NCBI RefSeq assembly: GCF_001544215.1
Contig: NZ_BCQB01000033.1
Location: 1 to 33,514 of the forward strand
Origin: Enterococcus durans NBRC 100479 = LMG 10746
Lineage (GTDB): Bacteria; Bacillota; Bacilli; Lactobacillales; Enterococcaceae
Direction: 5' to 3'
DNA: 33,514 nucleotides
Position numbers and translations under genes: made by a program. Below, piece by piece: positions 17,588 to 26,101 of this stretch. The notes beneath the pieces were generated by a model that worked only from the letters and a program-made list of their open reading frames with translations, was not told the DNA's origin and made no database searches. The stretch's first letter is position 1, and every line of letters begins with the position of its first letter.

Positions 17588-19600
17588 TTGACAACAAAAC
17601 ATAATACTAAGAAGATTTCAATGGCCGGTCTTTTAGTGGCAATGGGCGTTGTATATGGAGATATCGGTACCAGTCCATTGTATGTAATGAAAGCCATCGT
17701 CGAAGACAACGGCGGACTACGCGGAATCAATCCGGATTTTGTGATCGGTTCTGTATCATTGATTTTCTGGACGCTGACGTTGCTTACTACAGTCAAATAC
17801 GTGGTGATTGCATTGAACGCAGATAACCACGGTGAAGGAGGAATCTTTTCTTTATATACCTTGGTAAGAAAAGGTGGCAAGTATCTGATTATTCCTGCGA
17901 TGATCGGTGGTGCGGCTTTACTAGCAGATGGTGTGTTGACGCCTGCGGTAACTGTCACAACGGCAATCGAGGGGTTAAGAGGTATCCCACAATTTTTTGA
18001 TCGTTTTGGGAATGATCAAAATATTATTGTTATTATTACTTTAGTGATTATCTTAGTGTTGTTTATGGTTCAACGTTTTGGGACAGAAGTTGTCGGTAAG
18101 GCGTTTGGACCAATCATGTTTTTATGGTTTACTTTTTTAGGTGTGATGGGATTGGTGAATTTCAGTCAAGATTGGACAGTGATCCGCGCATTGAATCCTT
18201 ATTATGCAGTCCAATTGCTGTTAAGTCCGGATAACAAACTAGGATTATTTATCTTAGGGAATATCTTTCTAGCAACAACAGGTGCAGAAGCGCTATATTC
18301 AGATCTAGGACACGTAGGGAAATTGAATATTCGCTTAAGTTGGCCATATGTAAAAATATGTCTGGTATTGAATTATTTCGGACAAGCTGCTTGGTTGCTG
18401 ACTGTGTACCAAAATCCAGAGATGCAGCAGATCAAGAATCTGAATCCATTTTTCCAGATGTTACCGAATGGCTGGTTGATCATTGGGGTAGCGTTCGCGA
18501 CTATTGCCGCAGTTATTGCTTCACAAGCTTTGATTACAGGCTCATTTACGTTAGTTTCTGAAGCGATTAAATTGAAACTATTGCCGCGATTGAAAATCAT
18601 GTATCCAGGTAGCAGTATTGGGCAAATGTACATTCCAGCAGTCAACTTGATTTTATGGCTTGCCTGTTCATTAGTTGTTGTAACCTTTAGGACTTCCCAT
18701 CATATGGAAGCAGCGTATGGTCTGTCGATCACGGTTACGATGCTGATGACTACAGCATTGCTCTATTTCTATTTGATCCAAAATGGGTATTCTAAATGGT
18801 TTGCACATATTGTGACTTTCTTTTTTGGCGTAATCGAGATCGTCTTTTTCATCTCAAGTATCGTAAAATTCTTCCACGGCGGCTTTGTTGCAGTCTTGAT
18901 CGCATTAGTAATTTTAGCGGTCATGTTTATTTGGGAGCGTGGGAATATCATTCGCGAATCTGTAGCGGAAGATGTTGCATTGAAAGAATACATTCCACAA
19001 CTGGCTAAATTGCGCGATGACAGATCGTTGCCACTTTATCAGACAAATATCGTGTTATTGGTACCTGATATGGCTGAAGGGAAAGTGGGTAGACAATTCG
19101 TTTATTCGATCCTTGATAAACGACCAAAACGAGCACGTGTCTATTGGTTTGTCCATGTGGAAGTAACTGATGAACCATATACAAAAGAATATCAGATCGA
19201 CATGATGGATACGGATTTTATTGTACAAGTCAACTTATTCTTAGGTTTTAGAGTCCAACAAGAAATCAATGTGTATGTTCGTCAGATCATCCATGATTTA
19301 ATGAAACAAGGACGTCTTCCTAAGCAACCACAAACTTACTCTTTGACGCCAGGTAGAGAAGTAGGCGATTTTCAGTTTATCTTGATTGATGAAGTTGTTT
19401 CAAATGTCACAACGTTGAATAAATGGGATCGCCAAATCATGCAGGCAAAACTCGCAATCAAAAAATATGCAACGACCCCAGAAACATGGTTTGGTCTGGA
19501 ATACAGCGAAGTCAAGCACGAAACAGTTCCATTGTTGATTGGTTTGACCAGAAAAACGTGGTTAAAAGAACGAAAAAAAATAACTGAAAAACCTCAATAA
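17588..19600 (+). CDS. kup: Kup-family potassium uptake protein
   Basis: Membrane K+ importer, probably proton-coupled, of the KUP/HAK/KT family. The 670 residues start with the family signature [17 protein letters not shown] and continue through about 12 membrane helices ([52 protein letters not shown]) to a soluble C-terminal region from about residue 450. The start is TTG at 17588 behind GAGGAAGAAAG; no in-frame ATG lies earlier, and the next Met is 12 codons in, too close to the signature. Lactococcal Kup proteins are inhibited by c-di-AMP; control here is not visible. A 13-codon frame at 17563-17604 overlaps the start. Confidence 0.96.
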   Translation: MTTKHNTKKISMAGLLVAMGVVYGDIGTSPLYVMKAIVEDNGGLRGINPDFVIGSVSLIFWTLTLLTTVKYVVIALNADNHGEGGIFSLYTLVRKGGKYLIIPAMIGGAALLADGVLTPAVTVTTAIEGLRGIPQFFDRFGNDQNIIVIITLVIILVLFMVQRFGTEVVGKAFGPIMFLWFTFLGVMGLVNFSQDWTVIRALNPYYAVQLLLSPDNKLGLFILGNIFLATTGAEALYSDLGHVGKLNIRLSWPYVKICLVLNYFGQAAWLLTVYQNPEMQQIKNLNPFFQMLPNGWLIIGVAFATIAAVIASQALITGSFTLVSEAIKLKLLPRLKIMYPGSSIGQMYIPAVNLILWLACSLVVVTFRTSHHMEAAYGLSITVTMLMTTALLYFYLIQNGYSKWFAHIVTFFFGVIEIVFFISSIVKFFHGGFVAVLIALVILAVMFIWERGNIIRESVAEDVALKEYIPQLAKLRDDRSLPLYQTNIVLLVPDMAEGKVGRQFVYSILDKRPKRARVYWFVHVEVTDEPYTKEYQIDMMDTDFIVQVNLFLGFRVQQEINVYVRQIIHDLMKQGRLPKQPQTYSLTPGREVGDFQFILIDEVVSNVTTLNKWDRQIMQAKLAIKKYATTPETWFGLEYSEVKHETVPLLIGLTRKTWLKERKKITEKPQ

Positions 19601-19620
19601 AAGTTGGGATAAAAATGAAT

Positions 19621-19816
19621 GAACTACCTGAATGAGGTTGGGACAGAAGTGTTTAACTCCGAGAAATAAGAAGAAATTCACGAAAATTGCTTTTCAAATT
19701 TTTGTGAATTTCGGCTTATTTAAGAAGGAGTTGCTTCTGCTCCCACCGTTTATTCGGAGTTAGAGTCTGTGGCAAAACTGATTTTTAGTTTTGTCCCACG
19801 CTCATTCGGGTAGTTC
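19621..19816. repeat. Dispersed palindromic element, full copy (copy A)
   Basis: The ends form a 25-base inverted repeat with 3 mismatches: GAACTACCTGAATGAG, then TGGGACA, against TGTCCCA, then CTCATTCGGGTAGTTC. Inside are nested hairpins (AACTCC/GGAGTT, CAGAAG/CTTCTG, GAAATTCAC/GTGAATTTC) and a second one, CAAAACTGATTTTTAGTTTTG. About 118 bases from ACGAAAATTGC to GTCCCA recur identically, inverted, at the end of the window. It lies between convergent genes and probably ends both transcripts. Confidence 0.85.
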
Positions 19817-19839
19817 TTTTGTCTTAGTTTTATTGTCTT

Positions 19840-21329
19840 CTATCTGTGGTGGGATGTATCTTTGTTTTTACTTGTTACAACAGAGGGACTGTTCGAAGGT
19901 AGTGTACGAATATTAGCTTTTTCTTTTACTTGTCTGAGGTACATTGTATCAAGATAGGTTTCGATATCATTTGGTTCTTGTTGAATTTGTTTTATGTAGT
20001 TTGGTACACTGATTTGAAGTTGTTCCATTTTGTCATTTAGTGTTTTTTTATTTAGATCAGCCTGCACATCTCGTCCGATTGCTTCTTGTGTTTTTACAAT
20101 GGCCTCTTTTTTTAATACTTTCACATCATTTTCAGGTAAATCAAAACTATAGATAAGGTTCGTTAATGTATGTAAGTCTAGCTTTTTTTCTGCTAGATCC
20201 GGTAGGTCTTTTTTGAACTTCGAAATAACATTCTTGTTTGTACTTTCAATTATTCTTTTTGCTTCAGTTGCTCGGTCCTTTGTTTCAGGAAAAGGAAGAT
20301 TTGCGACGATAAGTTTGATGCTTTTAGCTCTATAATTTGTTTTAGACAAAGATATTAATGTTTCGTTTAGTCCTTGATTTTTAGACCGCATCAGCCATTT
20401 GTTCATGATACCGATCAATTTCGCGTTCGTAGTGAAATCTGAGCTATATCCTTCTTTAGTGTTTTTAATGAGTTTTTCTACTTCAATCGATTTATCGATT
20501 GATTTAGGTAAACGGAGATTGGCTGTAAGAAATTTGATGCTCTGATGGTTATAGTTGCAAGTAGCTAGAAAAGCCAACGTTTCATTTGGTCCATATACGT
20601 CTAACATTTTATTTAAATAGGTAACGGTATAGAGCAGATTTTGTTTGGATAGAAAATCTGTGTTTGTTTTTATTGGTATTTTTTTATGAGCTTTTCTGCT
20701 TCGACTTCTCGATTCAGTGATTTCGGTAAGTGGATGTTAGCGGTAAGAAATTCGATGCTTCCTTTGCTGTAGTTGCAAGAAGCAAGAAAGTCTAACGTCT
20801 CTTTAGGTCCGTGTACACCCAGCATTTTATCCAAGTATTTAATGGTGTTCAGTAAATTTTGATTACCTATGAGATCTGTGGCCATTCCCCTGTTCTTGTT
20901 TTTAATGATGTTTTCTGCTGCGATTACAGGATCTATTGATGATGGCAACTCAAGGTTCGCTATCAGGAATTGGATGGTCTTAGCGCTATAATTACGTAGA
21001 GATAAAAAAGCCAATGTTTCATTTGGACCGTGGATGTTCAACATCGCATTCCAAGCATTGACCGTATTTAGAAGCTCCTGATTGGTTTTGAAGTCGTTGA
21101 ATACATGGGTCTTATCAAGTTTAAATAATTCTTTGACTATTTTTGTACGGTCTAGTGAATTTGGCAAATCAAGGTTATTGATAATAAATGCAAGGCCCTC
21201 AAGACTATAGTTGAATTTAGCTAAAAATACTAAGGTATCAGGTGGTCCGTAGGTTTTACACATGGCATTCCAGGCTTTAACGCTCTGTTCTAGAATAATC
21301 TTTTTTTTATCTACTTGTTTCTTAGGCAT
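19840..21329 (-). pseudogene. Five-repeat protein of unknown function, interrupted by a frameshift in A7
   Basis: Two frames (21329-20670, 219 residues; 20607-19840, 255 residues) are parts of one gene. The upstream frame ends right after a run of seven A (plus-strand T at 20679-20685). Adding one A joins LIKK to IPIKTNTDFLSKQNLLYTV and restores a 496-residue protein. It has five tandem repeats of about 73 residues, starting near 17, 91, 164, 237 and 310, each with a core like GPNETLAFLxxxNYSxxSIxFLxANLxLPxSxD, and a charged tail from about 384. No signal peptide or membrane segment is seen. The ATG follows AAAAGGAG. The repeats look like a helical solenoid. The frameshift may be a true mutation, phase variation, slippage or a sequencing error. 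Confidence 0.8.
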
Positions 21330-21549
21330 GATGGATTCTCCTTTTCATCGTTTTTTTTGTTTTATTGTAGGGGATTATTTTGGGTCGGCGGAATTGCTTT
21401 TTTCTAAGACAAGAATTTTTTGGTTACTGCTAAGAGTTTATTTGATGAAATACTCGCTTTATACAGAAGGTAGAGAAAGTCTATTCTATTTTTATCAAAA
21501 ATTTTTAGAAAAGAGGTACAATGGAGATGGAAAAGAGAGGCGGGAATTT

Positions 21550-22872
21550 ATGGTACTTAATTTTGTCATCTTATTTTTGATGATTGCAATTACTTCATTT
21601 TTTGTAGCAAGTGAATTTGCATTAGTAAAGATACGGCGTTCACGTTTAGAGCAACTAGAAAAGGAAAACGTAAAAAATGCGAAACTAGCACTTCATGTCA
21701 CACATCATTTAGATAACTATTTATCTGCAAGTCAATTAGGGATCACGTTAACAGGATTGATTATTGGGTGGGTTGGAGAAGGCTCTGTAGCTGCTTTGTT
21801 AGAACCAAGGCTTGGCAAGTTGCCTTTTAGTTCCGCATTAAGTGGTACGATCTCTGTTGCTTTAGGATTTATTATCGTTACCTATATCGATGTCGTGATC
21901 GGTGAACTTTTGCCAAAAAGTTATAGTATCGTCAATACAGAACAGGTCGTTTTATTTGTGGTAAGACCGTTACATTACTTTTATAAACTCATGTTTCCTT
22001 TTATTTGGATACTCAATCACTCAGCGGCAGGTCTTGGAAAATTATTAGGCGTGAAATTGGTATCTGAAGGGGAAGAAACCTTGTCACAAGAAGAACTAAC
22101 TTTAGTTGCATTGAATTCTTATGAAAAAGGGGAATTAACGAAGGAAGAATATCATTACTTAGAAAATGTCTTTGAATTTGATGACACGCTTGCAAGAGAT
22201 ATCCAAGTGGATCGAACATCGATGCAAGTATTTGAAGCAAGTGATACAGTGAAACAAGCAATCCAAGAATCAATCAAACAAGGACATACGCGATACCCTG
22301 TCATTTTAGAATCAAAGGATAATATTATCGGGTATGTGACGTTGCCAGATTTAATCAAACAATCGTATAAAGATGATCAGTTGCCAGTAGAACAGTTGAT
22401 TGAAGAACCAATTGTGACGACTGAAACGATCCCAATCAAAAAATTATTGACGATCATGCGTAAAAAAGGCAAACACATTGCAATTTTAAAAGATGAATAT
22501 GGTGGGACAAGCGGGTTAGTGACGATCGAAGATATTTTAGAAGAAATCGTCGGAGAAATTCGTGACGAAACGGATTTGGATGAAGCTCTTGTGGCAAAAC
22601 AAGCAGATGGCAGTTACATTGTTTCAGGAAAACTGACATTAGATGATTTCGAACGTTACTTTGATGTTTCGATCCCGGCATTTGTTGACTCGCCCTTTAT
22701 CACATTAGCGGGTTTCATGTCTCACTACGAAAAAAATATCGAAGCAGGTAAGGTGATCTTACTTGAAAATTTTCAATTCACTGTTTTAGAATACAACCAT
22801 GCACACATCGACTATTTCAAAGTCATAAAAAAACCAGTTAAAGAAGATAAAAAAGAGCAAAAAGAGCAATAG
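21550..22872 (+). CDS. CNNM/CBS/CorC-type membrane protein (hemolysin-related transporter family)
   Basis: A 440-residue polytopic protein. Residues 1-190 form the CNNM (DUF21) membrane domain with about four helices (VILFLMIAITSFFVASEFALVK, LSASQLGITLTGLIIGWVGEG, DVVIGELLPKSYSI). Two CBS domains follow at about 210-335 (DIQVDRTSMQVFEASDTVKQ, GHTRYPVILESKDNIIGYV). A CorC_HlyC domain ends it (345-430, DEYGGTSGLVTIEDILEEIVGEIRDE). Relatives move or regulate Mg2+ or other divalent cations; the old name hemolysin is not informative. I chose ATG 21550, preceded by GAGAGGCGGG; the frame runs open 96 codons further upstream into the divergent gene, which is not credible coding. Confidence 0.9.
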   Translation: MVLNFVILFLMIAITSFFVASEFALVKIRRSRLEQLEKENVKNAKLALHVTHHLDNYLSASQLGITLTGLIIGWVGEGSVAALLEPRLGKLPFSSALSGTISVALGFIIVTYIDVVIGELLPKSYSIVNTEQVVLFVVRPLHYFYKLMFPFIWILNHSAAGLGKLLGVKLVSEGEETLSQEELTLVALNSYEKGELTKEEYHYLENVFEFDDTLARDIQVDRTSMQVFEASDTVKQAIQESIKQGHTRYPVILESKDNIIGYVTLPDLIKQSYKDDQLPVEQLIEEPIVTTETIPIKKLLTIMRKKGKHIAILKDEYGGTSGLVTIEDILEEIVGEIRDETDLDEALVAKQADGSYIVSGKLTLDDFERYFDVSIPAFVDSPFITLAGFMSHYEKNIEAGKVILLENFQFTVLEYNHAHIDYFKVIKKPVKEDKKEQKEQ

Positions 22873-22878
22873 AACAAG

Positions 22879-22925
22879 AATAGAGGGTAGAATCAGCCAC
22901 CGCTGATTCTACCCTCTATTTTCTT
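22879..22925. terminator. Bidirectional terminator between convergent genes
   Basis: A perfect 19-pair stem from AATAGAGGGTAG to CTACCCTCTATT with inner AATCAGC/GCTGATT around a 4-base loop. It is followed by TTTTCTT on the plus strand, and on the minus strand by TTCTTGTTCT. It serves the CNNM gene and probably the MATE gene. Confidence 0.85.
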
Positions 22926-22930
22926 AAGCT

Positions 22931-22963
22931 TATTTCTCGGAGTTAAACGCTTCTGTACCGAAC
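22931..22963. repeat. Fragment of the dispersed palindromic element (copy E)
   Basis: On the minus strand the sequence from GGTACAGAAGCG to TTTAACTCCGAGAAATA matches the 5' end of copy A almost base for base, then stops. Only about 33 bases remain. Confidence 0.6.
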
Positions 22964-22979
22964 TTTTTCTAATCTTGGA

Positions 22980-24365
22980 TTAGTGGATACTGTCATAACG
23001 GACTTCAGCATCATCCAATGAGAAATGTTGTTCGTTGTCCAATTGTTTCAGTTGTTTCATTGAACGAAGGTAAGAGTACAGTAGGACAGCAACAGAACCA
23101 GCCCATGCAAGTGGAGAAGCAGCTGCGGCACCGGCATATCCCAACATACCTGTCAAAATAATTGCTGCAAATGAACGCATCAGCAATTCCATCATCCCTG
23201 CGATAGTCGGTATTTTGCTTTGTCCAAGTCCTTGTAAAGTGTAGCGCAAGATGAACAAGATCGCTAAGATCCAATACAAAGAACCATTGATGTTGAAATA
23301 GGTCTGTGCTAATTCAAATACTCTCGTTTCAGAGGATGAAACAAATAGTTTCATCAATGAATGACCAAAGAAAATCACTGTTGCTCCAGCAACAAGACTA
23401 AAGCCAATACTCATCATCAATGTTTGTTTGACACCTTTTAGGATACGACCATATTCTTTTGCTCCGTAGTTTTGAGCACTGAATGTCGCCATAGCGATCC
23501 CAAATGACATCATTGGTTGATTGGCAAATTGATCGATTCGGCTAGCTGCGGCTTGAGCAGCAACGACGTCTGTACCTAGACTATTTAAAGCTGCTTGAAG
23601 AACGATCGCTCCGATAGCAATAATCGATGATTGAAAAGCCATTGGCAAAGCAGCATTTAGATGGACACGGATTTCTTCTTTATCAAATGAAAAATCTTTT
23701 TTACGTAGTTGTAGCAATGGAATCTTCTTTTTGATATACACGAGACACAATACACTTGAGCTAACTTGGGCAATCACCGTAGCGATGGCTGCTCCTTCTA
23801 CACCCATGCCAAACAAGATGATAAAAATCAAATCAAGCACGACATTGATGATAACTGCGATAATCAAAAAGAACAAAGGCGTTCTGCTGTCACCGAGCGC
23901 ACGAATAACGTTTGAAAGCAGATTAAAACTCATAGATGCAAAAATACCAAGTAAAATGATCGAGATAAATGTTTGTGCTTGATCAATGATTTCAGGTGGA
24001 GTTTGCATCAATTGAAGCATCGGATGAATGAATACTAGGCTAAGGACAGTTAAAACAATAGTGACAATCAAACTTATTACAACACTTGCAGCAAAGCTTT
24101 TCTTAAGGCCACGATAATCTTTTGCACCATATCGTTGGGCGGTGATGATCGCTAAACCGGCTGTTAACCCTTGGGCAAACCCAATAATCAAAAAGGTCAA
24201 ACTTCCAGTAGCGCCAACAGCGGCCAACGCGTTTTTTCCTAATGTCTGTCCAACGATGATCATATCGACCATATTGTAGAACTGTTGAAAGACATTACCA
24301 ATGAGCAAAGGAACAGTGAACATTAAAATTAGCTTAGCCGGACTTCCTTTTGTTAAATCGCGCAT
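22980..24365 (-). CDS. MATE-family multidrug/sodium (or proton) antiporter
   Basis: A 461-residue exporter with about 12 membrane helices in two similar halves, typical MATE length. Family patterns include SPAKLILMFTVPLLIGNVFQQFYNMVDMIIVG at the start, QGLTAGLAIITAQRYGAKD, and in the second half FGIAMATFSAQNYGAKEYGRI. It would expel organic cations or other toxic compounds against an ion gradient; the substrate is not predictable. ATG 24365 follows AAGGAG by 9 bases. It is a single-gene transcript with a promoter (24403-24432) and convergent terminator. No regulator gene is adjacent. Confidence 0.93.
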   Translation of the reverse strand: MRDLTKGSPAKLILMFTVPLLIGNVFQQFYNMVDMIIVGQTLGKNALAAVGATGSLTFLIIGFAQGLTAGLAIITAQRYGAKDYRGLKKSFAASVVISLIVTIVLTVLSLVFIHPMLQLMQTPPEIIDQAQTFISIILLGIFASMSFNLLSNVIRALGDSRTPLFFLIIAVIINVVLDLIFIILFGMGVEGAAIATVIAQVSSSVLCLVYIKKKIPLLQLRKKDFSFDKEEIRVHLNAALPMAFQSSIIAIGAIVLQAALNSLGTDVVAAQAAASRIDQFANQPMMSFGIAMATFSAQNYGAKEYGRILKGVKQTLMMSIGFSLVAGATVIFFGHSLMKLFVSSSETRVFELAQTYFNINGSLYWILAILFILRYTLQGLGQSKIPTIAGMMELLMRSFAAIILTGMLGYAGAAAASPLAWAGSVAVLLYSYLRSMKQLKQLDNEQHFSLDDAEVRYDSIH

Positions 24366-24402
24366 CTTTTAAACTCCTTATTGTCTTTAAAATTTAGTTA
24401 GT

Positions 24403-24432
24403 AGTATATAGTGTTTATCCTAAGAATACCAA
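24403..24432 (-). promoter_or_regulatory. Promoter of the MATE gene
   Basis: Minus-strand TTGGTA (24427-24432) and TATACT (24403-24408) are separated by 18 bases. Confidence 0.55.
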
Positions 24433-24513
24433 TTAGAAATTAATGAAAAAACGGAGTGTTTTCTCTATTTTCTTGGAATTTTCATAATTCATTTTCAATA
24501 AACCGCACCATGA

Positions 24514-24577
24514 AACAAGCCAAGAAGTGAACCACTGAATGAATTCAACGAATAAATTCAAAAGATCAACTGCTTGG
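24514..24577. repeat. Long imperfect hairpin between DUF960 and MATE genes
   Basis: GCCAAGAAGT and ACTGCTTGGC pair over ten positions with one mismatch and enclose about 40 bases. There is no T run on either side, so it is a weak terminator candidate for the DUF960 gene or a processing site. Confidence 0.4.
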
Positions 24578-24620
24578 CCTGAACGCATGGATCAAAAAGC
24601 GACATTGTTATGTGTCAACT

Positions 24621-24944
24621 TCAATACTGTTTAATCTCACTTGGTAAAAGAATCGTTTCTCTTGTGCCATCATCATAAGCATAGACTTGGCTTGGAAATT
24701 GTGAAGAATACCGAAATGGTAAATCAATATCCATTTCTACCTCACTGCCTGCTTGTGAAAAATGGATGGTTACTTTTCCATTATTCTCTATTAAATCAAA
24801 GGCTAAAATATTATCTAATGAGATGACTCCCTTAAGGTCTAGGTCAATAATAAACCAGATACTATCAATCAATTCATCTGGCAAACTCGATACAACACCT
24901 ACAGAGGCATACCGGTTGCGACTGCTGTCAAAACTTTCAAACAT
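24621..24944 (-). CDS. DUF960-family protein, function unknown
   Basis: A 107-residue acidic soluble protein. The start MFESFDSSRNRYASVGVVSSLPDELIDSIWFIID and the following LDYLQ-like segment (LKGVISLDNILAFDL) fit DUF960, a small family of Gram-positive cocci first noted in staphylococci. No catalytic motif is visible and the family has no known role. ATG 24944 follows AAAGGAGG. A 19-base palindrome (24988-25006) lies in its upstream region. The gene is a single-gene unit between L25 and the MATE exporter. Confidence 0.78.
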   Translation of the reverse strand: MFESFDSSRNRYASVGVVSSLPDELIDSIWFIIDLDLKGVISLDNILAFDLIENNGKVTIHFSQAGSEVEMDIDLPFRYSSQFPSQVYAYDDGTRETILLPSEIKQY

Positions 24945-24987
24945 CTGTTTAACCTCCTTTGTTTTATCGAATAGACATGTACACTTT

Positions 24988-25006
24988 TTCGTTTAGGATA
25001 AACGAA
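24988..25006. promoter_or_regulatory. 19-base palindrome upstream of the DUF960 gene, candidate operator
   Basis: TTCGTTTA and TAAACGAA flank three bases in perfect inverted symmetry, 44 bases before the DUF960 start. It has no adjacent T run and lies where an operator would be expected. Confidence 0.4.
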
Positions 25007-25107
25007 TGATACTTACTGTAACGATGGTTCATTCTAATAAAGATTTTTAAAAAATGCAACAATAATCGCATACTTTTTTTCAAAATATAAGTTTTTTTTA
25101 AAGAGAG

Positions 25108-25148
25108 AAAAAAATATGCCAAAAGCGCAGTTTCCAACGCTTTTGGCA
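25108..25148 (-). terminator. Terminator after the L25 gene
   Basis: On the minus strand TGCCAAAAGCG and CGCTTTTGGCA form an 11-pair stem followed by TATTTTTTT, 16 bases beyond the L25 stop codon. Confidence 0.9.
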
Positions 25149-25163
25149 TGAGCAATTTTTCTG

Positions 25164-25772
25164 TTATTCTTCAGGTGAACCAATTACTTCTGGTTCGCTT
25201 GCTACATCAGTTGTTTCAGTTTCTTCTGCTGGAGCTACGACAGCAGCGATTTGTTCTTCACTATCCGTTACAACTTTATATTCGTTGTTTTCTGGTAGAT
25301 CTGCCACAGTGATCGAATCACCTAAGTCTAAGTTTGTTACATCTACTTCGATACGTTCTGGCAAGTTATCTGGTGTAGCAGATACAAGAACTGTGTATAG
25401 GTTTTGAGCTAATACACCGCCAGATTTAGCACCTGCAGCTTCACCAATTAGAACAATTTCTGTTTCAACTTCTGTTTCTTCTGACATGTTAACAGATAAA
25501 AATTCGACATGTTCAAAATGGTTGGTAAAGGTATTTGTTTGGACTTTATGAACCAATGTGTTGACTTTGTTTCCGTCAATGTCCATTGTCACTACGGCAT
25601 TCGCACCATTTTCACGTAATAATTTGCTAAATGTTTGACCATCAAACGAGATTGGTGTGCTTTCAACATTGTAGCCATAAACGATAGCTGGGACTTTACC
25701 TTCATGACGCAATTTGTTTCTTAACGAACGGGGACGTACTTCTCTTTTACTTACTTCTAATGATACTGACAT
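25164..25772 (-). CDS. rplY: 50S ribosomal protein L25 / general stress protein Ctc
   Basis: Binds 5S rRNA in the large subunit; the long form with a second domain is called Ctc or TL5. The 202 residues show the N-terminal L25 domain (SLRNKLRHEGKVPAIVYGYN, about 1-90), the beta-rich TL5 domain (VEIVLIGEAAGAKSGGVLAQNL to DLGDSITVADLP, about 95-175) and a very acidic tail rich in Glu and Thr. I prefer ATG 25772 (MSVSLEV); TTG 25778 is also in frame but sits only 5 bases from AAGGAGG. It is a single-gene transcript behind a leader of about 220 bases with three hairpins. Confidence 0.93.
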   Translation of the reverse strand: MSVSLEVSKREVRPRSLRNKLRHEGKVPAIVYGYNVESTPISFDGQTFSKLLRENGANAVVTMDIDGNKVNTLVHKVQTNTFTNHFEHVEFLSVNMSEETEVETEIVLIGEAAGAKSGGVLAQNLYTVLVSATPDNLPERIEVDVTNLDLGDSITVADLPENNEYKVVTDSEEQIAAVVAPAEETETTDVASEPEVIGSPEE

Positions 25773-25789
25773 AACCAAAATTCCTCCTT

Positions 25790-25992
25790 AAAATGTGACT
25801 GCCTGCTTTGGTAACGGGCAGATTTTATTTAAGTGAACTTTTCCGCGGCTATTCTCTTGCACATTATTGGGTAGGGGCGCTTAAAAAAGCGCAAAAGGGT
25901 AGATGCACGCATCTACCTTAGAAAGTCAGGATTCAACTTTTCTCCACCAGGTCATTACGCTGTGTATGAGAAATCCAATTCACTTTACTACT
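25790..25992 (-). promoter_or_regulatory. Structured leader of rplY, unassigned
   Basis: Reading toward rplY, three hairpins follow one another: GGTAGATGC/GCATCTACC with a 2-base loop (25898-25917), GCGCTT/AAGCGC (25877-25892) and CTGCCCG/CAGGCAG (25799-25821). The first is followed by CCCTTTTGCGCTTTTTT and could terminate transcription, making this an attenuator. I cannot match it to a known riboswitch. Confidence 0.4.
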
Positions 25993-25994
25993 TA

Positions 25995-26023
25995 ACCGTA
26001 GCGCTAATTTTTGATTAAGTCAA
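25995..26023 (-). promoter_or_regulatory. Possible promoter of rplY
   Basis: Minus-strand TTGACT (26018-26023) and TACGGT (25995-26000) are 17 bases apart. The -35 box is good and the -10 box weak. It lies back to back with the rsuA-type promoter. Confidence 0.4.
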
Positions 26024-26045
26024 GGAATAACGCTGGTTTTATTAT

Positions 26046-26073
26046 TTGCATGAAGAAATATTCAGGTTATAAT
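26046..26073 (+). promoter_or_regulatory. Promoter of the pseudouridine synthase gene
   Basis: TTGCAT (26046-26051) and TATAAT (26068-26073) are 16 bases apart. The -10 box overlaps an upstream in-frame ATG at 26072, which rules that codon out as the start. Confidence 0.7.
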
Positions 26074-26101
26074 GCTTGGTAGGATAAGAAAGGAAACACC
26101 T

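Noticed and set aside
21262-21549. Extension of the CNNM/CBS gene by 96 codons
   Set aside because: It would overlap the start of the divergent repeat protein, has no ribosome site and is unlike the family N-terminus, which begins at 21550.
25790-25992. T-box or known riboswitch before the L25 gene
   Set aside because: The conserved T-box block GGGTGGTACCGCG is absent and no riboswitch core could be matched; left as an unassigned leader.
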